A stretch of DNA of 18,747 nt. Source: Clostridia bacterium. Lineage in GTDB: Bacteria; Bacillota; Clostridia; Christensenellales; Aristaeellaceae. A program made the translations under genes and the position numbers. The notes under the pieces are model-generated. The model did no database searches, was not told where the DNA came from, and saw only the letters and a list, made by a program, of their open reading frames with translations. The stretch spans positions 3,732 to 22,478 of the forward strand of contig JAUNBY010000010.1 of NCBI GenBank assembly GCA_030526935.1, written 5' to 3'. Position 1 is the stretch's first letter, and every line of letters begins with the position of its first letter. Positions 15,624 to 18,747 of this stretch are shown here, piece after piece.

Positions 15624-16064
15624 TTAGATCACCTCGGCTTTCCCACCGGCCGCCTCGATTTTTTCCTTCGCGGTAGCAGTGAACTTATTGGCCTGCACCG
15701 TGAGTTTTTTGGTTATCTCGCCATTGCCCATTATCTTTACGCCATCTCTTATGTTCTTTATGATGCCGTACTGTATGAGCTCGACCGGAGTTACGGTCAT
15801 GCCGTCTTCGAATATCTCCAGCCTGTCGACGTTAATTGCAACCAATTCGGTGCGGAAGGGGTTGTAAAAGCCGCGCTTCGGCAGACGGCGCGTAAGCGGC
15901 ATCTGTCCGCCTTCAAATCCGGGACGCTTGCCGCCGCCGGAACGGGCCTTTGCGCCCTTATGTCCTTTGCCGGAGGTCTTGCCAAGTCCCGAACCGATTC
16001 CGCGTCCAAGGCGTTTGCCGGAAGAAGTGGAACCGACAGCGGGCTTAAGTTCGTGAAGTTTCAT
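15624..16064 (-). CDS. rplO: 50S ribosomal protein L15
   Basis: Large-subunit assembly protein binding 23S rRNA. It has 146 residues with the expected glycine- and lysine-rich flexible N-terminal region (GKRLGRGIGSGLGKTSGKGHKG) and a folded C-terminal half ending in TAKEKIEAAGGKAEVI. The frame continues three codons to a TTG that directly abuts GGAGG, a spacing too short for use; ATG 16064, 9 nt from GGAGG, matches the family start MKLHELKPA. It lies 15 nt after rpmD and directly before secY. Confidence 0.97.
   Translation of the reverse strand: MKLHELKPAVGSTSSGKRLGRGIGSGLGKTSGKGHKGAKARSGGGKRPGFEGGQMPLTRRLPKRGFYNPFRTELVAINVDRLEIFEDGMTVTPVELIQYGIIKNIRDGVKIMGNGEITKKLTVQANKFTATAKEKIEAAGGKAEVI
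15629..15635 (-). promoter_or_regulatory. Ribosome binding site of secY, inside rplO
   Basis: GAGGTGA lies 5 nt before the GTG at 15623 and spans the rplO C-terminal codons. It supports the GTG start and translational coupling. Confidence 0.6.
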
Positions 16065-16079
16065 GTCGCCCAACCTCCC

Positions 16080-16262
16080 TTATTCGTTAATTTCCTCGAC
16101 CTTAACCATATGTCTTACCCGAAATATCATGCCGCGAATGGCCTCGTTATCCTCGTGGATAACCGTCTGGCCTATCCTGTGAAGGCCCAGGGCCTCAATC
16201 GTGGCTATCTGCTTTTTCAGGCAGGCTATCGTGGATTTGGTCTGCGTAATCTTTAGCTTCAT
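16080..16262 (-). CDS. rpmD: 50S ribosomal protein L30
   Basis: L30 of the large subunit, 60 residues, bacterial short form. Family sequence: MKLKITQTKSTIACLKKQ, then TIEALGLHRIGQTVIHEDN and IRGMIFRVRHMVKVEE. ATG start at 16262 with GGAGGG 8 nt upstream, just after the rpsE stop (12-nt gap). The internal Cys14 replaces the residue often found as Ile/Gly in relatives; no functional meaning is claimed. Confidence 0.97.
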   Translation of the reverse strand: MKLKITQTKSTIACLKKQIATIEALGLHRIGQTVIHEDNEAIRGMIFRVRHMVKVEEINE

Positions 16263-16274
16263 GTCATTGCCCTC

Positions 16275-16778
16275 CTAGCCCATCAACTCTTCGACGGTCT
16301 TGCCGCGAAGCCTTGCGACCTCTTCGATATTGCGAAGCTGCTTAAGACCTTCTATAGTCGCTCTAACCATGTTGATAGGGTTGTTAGAGCCGATCGACTT
16401 GGTGCGTATATCCTTTATACCAACAGCCTCTATGACGGCGCGGACGGGGCCGCCCGCTATAACGCCGGTACCTTCGGGAGCGGGCATCATCAAAACCCTG
16501 CCCTTGCCAAAGACGCCTACGACCTCGTGAGGTATCGTGGTATCCTTTATGGATATATTCACCATCTGTTTCTTGGCATCCTCGACTCCCTTGCGAATCG
16601 CCTCGGGAATTTCGGTAGCCTTTCCCATTCCGCAGCTTATGCGGCCTGCTCCGTCTCCAACGACCATCAATGCGGTGAACCGGAAGTTCTTACCGCCCTT
16701 AACGACCTTGGCAACGCGGTTGACGTACACGAGCTTCTCTTTAAATTCGCTCTCCTGCTCTCTTTCTCTGCGCTGCAT
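16275..16778 (-). CDS. rpsE: 30S ribosomal protein S5
   Basis: S5 of the small subunit, involved in decoding fidelity and mRNA helicase activity. It has 167 residues. The double-stranded RNA-binding fold (about 12-78; VNRVAKVVKGGKNFRFTALMVVGDG) precedes the C-terminal domain (PAPEGTGVIAGGPVRAVIEAVGI, SNNPINMVRATIEGL). The loop after VVGDG reads AGRISCGMGKA, where most relatives have G-[HRN]-V-G-x-G-x-GKA; the Ser-Cys in place of Gly-Phe/Val is unusual but conservative in size. ATG start with GGAGGAG upstream; 17 nt after rplR. Confidence 0.97.
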   Translation of the reverse strand: MQRREREQESEFKEKLVYVNRVAKVVKGGKNFRFTALMVVGDGAGRISCGMGKATEIPEAIRKGVEDAKKQMVNISIKDTTIPHEVVGVFGKGRVLMMPAPEGTGVIAGGPVRAVIEAVGIKDIRTKSIGSNNPINMVRATIEGLKQLRNIEEVARLRGKTVEELMG

Positions 16779-16795
16779 GCGATAATTCTCCTCCC

Positions 16796-17164
16796 TTAGA
16801 AGTTCAATCCGCCTTCGCGGGCGCCGGCGGCCAGTTCAGCCACGCGGCCGGTATAGACATAACCGCCACGGTCAAATACTATGTTTTCGATGCCCTTATC
16901 CTTCGCGCGCTGGGCGATCAGCTTGCCTACCAGCTTCGACTGGCCCTTCTTGTCAAGGCCTTCGAGCTGGCTGGCGACGTCCTTCTCGACGGTGGAACAA
17001 GCCACCAGCGTATTGCCTACGCTGTCGTCGATTATCTGCGCGTAGATATGGTTCAAGCTACGATATACGCACAGTCTCGGCTTATCAGGCGTTCCGGAAA
17101 TTTTTTTCCTGACACGCTCGTGACGAATAACGCGTACTTCGTTGCGATCACGCTTTTTGAACAC
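16796..17164 (-). CDS. rplR: 50S ribosomal protein L18
   Basis: 5S rRNA-binding protein of the central protuberance, working with L5. It has 122 residues: an N-terminal basic arm (RHERVRKKISGTPDKPRLCVYRS), the conserved NHIYAQIIDD strand, and the C-terminal VFDRGGYVYTGRVAELAAGAREGGLNF. The start is a GTG at 17164, with GGGGGAG about 6 nt upstream; no ATG lies nearby in frame and the length fits the family. It lies 18 nt after rplF and 17 nt before rpsE. Confidence 0.97.
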   Translation of the reverse strand: MFKKRDRNEVRVIRHERVRKKISGTPDKPRLCVYRSLNHIYAQIIDDSVGNTLVACSTVEKDVASQLEGLDKKGQSKLVGKLIAQRAKDKGIENIVFDRGGYVYTGRVAELAAGAREGGLNF

Positions 17165-17182
17165 TTACTGCTCCCCCTTTTA

Positions 17183-17725
17183 TTACTTCTTGCCGGCCTT
17201 GCCTTCCTTGCGGCGGATGTGTTCGTCTTCGTAGCGAATGCCCTTGCCGAGATAGGGTTCGGGCTTTCTTACTTCGCGGATGTCGGCGGCTATAGCGCCT
17301 ACGACCTGCTTGTCGATTCCGTGAACGATTATCCTGTTAGCGGCGGGCGTTTCAAAAGACACGTCCTGCGGCGCTTCAAAGACTACGGGATGGCTGTAGC
17401 CGACCGCGAGAGTCAGCTTCTTGCCTTCGGCGGTCGCCCTGTAGCCGACGCCTTCCATAAGCAGGGTCTTGCTGAATCCCGTTGTGACGCCCTTGACCAT
17501 ATTCGCGATCAACGCGCGATAAAGTCCGTGCATGGACTTGTGCGGCTTGCTGTCCGAGGGACGGTTTACCGACAAGACTCCATTTTCCTGTTTAACTTCG
17601 ATATCTTTATTAACCTTCTGACTAAGCGTGCCCTTGGGTCCTTTTACCGTCACCAGATTATCGTCATCTATGGTGATGGTTACGCCCGACGGCACAGCTA
17701 TCGGAAGCTTTCCGATTCGAGACAT
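17183..17725 (-). CDS. rplF: 50S ribosomal protein L6
   Basis: L6, near the factor-binding site of the large subunit, with two tandem alpha/beta repeats. It has 180 residues: MSRIGKLPIAVPSGV at the start, then KGPKGTLSQ, and the C-terminal GIDKQVVGAIAADIREVRKPEPYLGKGIRYEDE block followed by a basic tail. The frame is open five codons further to a TTG, but ATG 17725 is the family start and has GGAGG 8 nt upstream. It is 38 nt after rpsH; that spacer holds a tiny GGGC-TTTA-GCCC hairpin (17750-17761). Confidence 0.97.
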   Translation of the reverse strand: MSRIGKLPIAVPSGVTITIDDDNLVTVKGPKGTLSQKVNKDIEVKQENGVLSVNRPSDSKPHKSMHGLYRALIANMVKGVTTGFSKTLLMEGVGYRATAEGKKLTLAVGYSHPVVFEAPQDVSFETPAANRIIVHGIDKQVVGAIAADIREVRKPEPYLGKGIRYEDEHIRRKEGKAGKK

Positions 17726-17763
17726 TGTCTGCACCTCCAATTGTTGACAGGGCTAAAGCCCAA

Positions 17764-18162
17764 TTACCAGATATAGGCCAGCACTTCTCCGCCAACCTTG
17801 GCTTCGCGGGCCCGCCTGTCGGACATAACTCCCTTGGATGTCGATATTATGGCGACGCCAAGTCCGCCAAGCACGCGGGGCAATTCGTCATTCTTGGCAT
17901 ATACGCGCAGACCCGGCTTTGAAATGCGCTTAAGACCCTTTATAACAGGCTGTTTGCCCTGCGCATATTTAAGGCCGACCTTGATTTCGCCCTGTACGCC
18001 GTCGTCGATGAAATCGAATGACTTTATATAGCCTTCGTCCAGAAGAATCTCGGCGATCGCCTTTTTCATATTGGACGCAGGCATAGTCACTGTTTCGTGA
18101 CGGGCTATCTGAGCATTGCGGATTCGGGTCAGCATATCCGCGATGGGATCATTCATGATCAT
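17764..18162 (-). CDS. rpsH: 30S ribosomal protein S8
   Basis: Primary 16S rRNA-binding protein of the 30S platform; in E. coli it represses spc operon translation. It has 132 residues with DPIADMLTRIRNAQ at the N-terminus, the central RNA-binding region, and the conserved C-terminal ISTSKGVMSDRRAREAKVGGEVLAYIW. ATG 18162 is 7 nt from GGAGG; the ATG two codons later is the alternative but lies 13 nt away. The gap to rpsN is 26 nt. Confidence 0.97.
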   Translation of the reverse strand: MIMNDPIADMLTRIRNAQIARHETVTMPASNMKKAIAEILLDEGYIKSFDFIDDGVQGEIKVGLKYAQGKQPVIKGLKRISKPGLRVYAKNDELPRVLGGLGVAIISTSKGVMSDRRAREAKVGGEVLAYIW

Positions 18163-18188
18163 TTTGTAACCTCCTTGACGTTACTGGC

Positions 18189-18374
18189 TTACCAGCTGGC
18201 CTTTCTCACGCCGGGTATCTGACCTTTATAGGCCAATTCGCGAAAGCAGATGCGGCAGATGCCGTATTTGCGAAGCACCGAATGAGGCCTGCCGCAGATA
18301 CGGCAGCGGGTGTAAGCGCGAGTGGAGAACTTGGGCGTTCTCGACTGCCTGATTTTCATGCTTGTCTTAGCCAC
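18189..18374 (-). CDS. rpsN: 30S ribosomal protein S14, zinc-binding type Z
   Basis: Short (61-residue) zinc-containing S14 of the 30S head. Ligands are Cys24, Cys27, Cys40 and Cys43 (RCRICGRP and GICRICFRELA). The C-terminal KGQIPGVRKASW is diagnostic. The start is a GTG at 18374 giving MAKTSM, with AAGGAGG 9 nt upstream; the next ATG, five codons on, is too far from that site and would lose the conserved N-terminus. It lies 18 nt after rplE. Confidence 0.97.
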   Translation of the reverse strand: MAKTSMKIRQSRTPKFSTRAYTRCRICGRPHSVLRKYGICRICFRELAYKGQIPGVRKASW

Positions 18375-18392
18375 GCTTTATATCCTCCTTCA

Positions 18393-18747
18393 TTACGCCT
18401 GTTGGAACGGCATGCCCAAAAGGCTCAACAGTTCCTTGGCTTCCTCATCGGTTTTCGCGGTGGTGACGAATACCATTTCCATTCCGCGTATCTTCTCGAC
18501 CTTATCGTAATCGATCTCGGGGAAGATAAGCTGTTCTCTGACGCCCAGGGCATAATTGCCACGGCCGTCGAAAGCGTTCGCGGATACTCCTCTGAAGTCG
18601 CGCACGCGCGGAAGCACTATTGAAACGAGCTTATCCGTGAACTCGTACATGCGCTCCGCCCTCAGAGTCACCTTGGCGCCTACGTTCATGCCGGCGCGCA
18701 CTTTGAAGTTCGCGATCGACTTGCGGGACTTGGTTACCACCGGCTTT
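18393..18747 (-). CDS. rplE: 50S ribosomal protein L5, C-terminal part (runs off right edge)
   Basis: L5 binds 5S rRNA and contacts the small subunit and P-site tRNA. Only about the last 117 of an expected 180 residues are inside the window, and the frame is open to the edge. It begins KPVVTKSRKSIANFKVRAG and continues GAKVTLRAERMYEF, LPRVRDFRGVS, GRGNYALGVREQLIFPEIDYDKV and the final TDEEAKELLSLLGMPF, all family signatures. A GTG at 18740 is inside the gene and is not the start. It is followed by rpsN after 18 nt; rplX and rplN would be expected further right. Confidence 0.97.
   Translation of the reverse strand, partial: KPVVTKSRKSIANFKVRAGMNVGAKVTLRAERMYEFTDKLVSIVLPRVRDFRGVSANAFDGRGNYALGVREQLIFPEIDYDKVEKIRGMEMVFVTTAKTDEEAKELLSLLGMPFQQA

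Noticed and set aside
15327..16256. Open frame on the + strand (309 codons) over secY, rplO and rpmD
   Set aside because: Antisense to three certain genes; no domain recognised.
1..18747. CRISPR arrays, insertion sequences, tRNA/rRNA genes, prophage genes
   Set aside because: No regularly spaced direct repeats, transposase frames, cloverleaf sequences or rRNA blocks were seen; nearly all bases are in coding sequence.

Overview
The window reads as one stretch of a Clostridia-type (Firmicutes/Bacillota) chromosome. Evidence: the gene order of the large block (rplE-rpsN-rpsH-rplF-rplR-rpsE-rpmD-rplO-secY-adk-map-KOW gene-infA-rpmJ-rpsM-rpsK-rpsD-rpoA-rplQ), strong GGAGG ribosome binding sites, a KOW-domain gene between map and infA, a zinc-type S14 of 61 residues, and an L17 with an internal insertion of the kind I associate with Clostridia. 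I cannot name a genus. Frequent ATA isoleucine codons and similar base composition on both sides suggest that both halves belong to the same genome.

Left half (1-9065, + strand): three co-directional signalling genes. First is a giant soluble protein with about eleven PAS-type repeats, one GAF domain and a C-terminal GGDEF diguanylate cyclase domain; its start lies beyond the left edge. Second is a small free-standing histidine phosphotransfer (Hpt) protein. Third is a membrane hybrid histidine kinase with a signal peptide, two periplasmic-binding-protein-like sensor domains, one C-terminal-side membrane helix, HisKA, HATPase and two receiver domains. Kinase and Hpt form a plausible multistep phosphorelay (His591 to Asp879/Asp1018 to His61 of the Hpt). 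The diguanylate cyclase next to them suggests cyclic-di-GMP signalling is coordinated with the relay, but it has no receiver domain, and no terminal response regulator is visible here.

Junction (9066-9167): about 100 bp between convergent transcription units, holding a Rho-independent terminator that ends the ribosomal operon on the - strand.

Right half (9168-18747, - strand): the distal spc operon plus the alpha operon, transcribed right to left and tightly packed, entering from the right edge inside rplE. It encodes ribosomal proteins of both subunits, the SecY translocon channel, adenylate kinase, methionine aminopeptidase, initiation factor IF-1, a KOW protein and the RNA polymerase alpha subunit. 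Four genes use non-ATG starts (rpsN, rplR and secY GTG; infA TTG). The 71-nt rpmJ-rpsM spacer carries a 16-bp perfect palindrome and a nested hairpin, the best cis-regulatory candidate here.

No tRNA, rRNA, CRISPR array, insertion sequence or prophage gene was seen. No gap without a gene exceeds about 105 bp. The part with most room for new biology is the PAS-array cyclase / Hpt / hybrid-kinase cluster; the ribosomal half is largely canonical.
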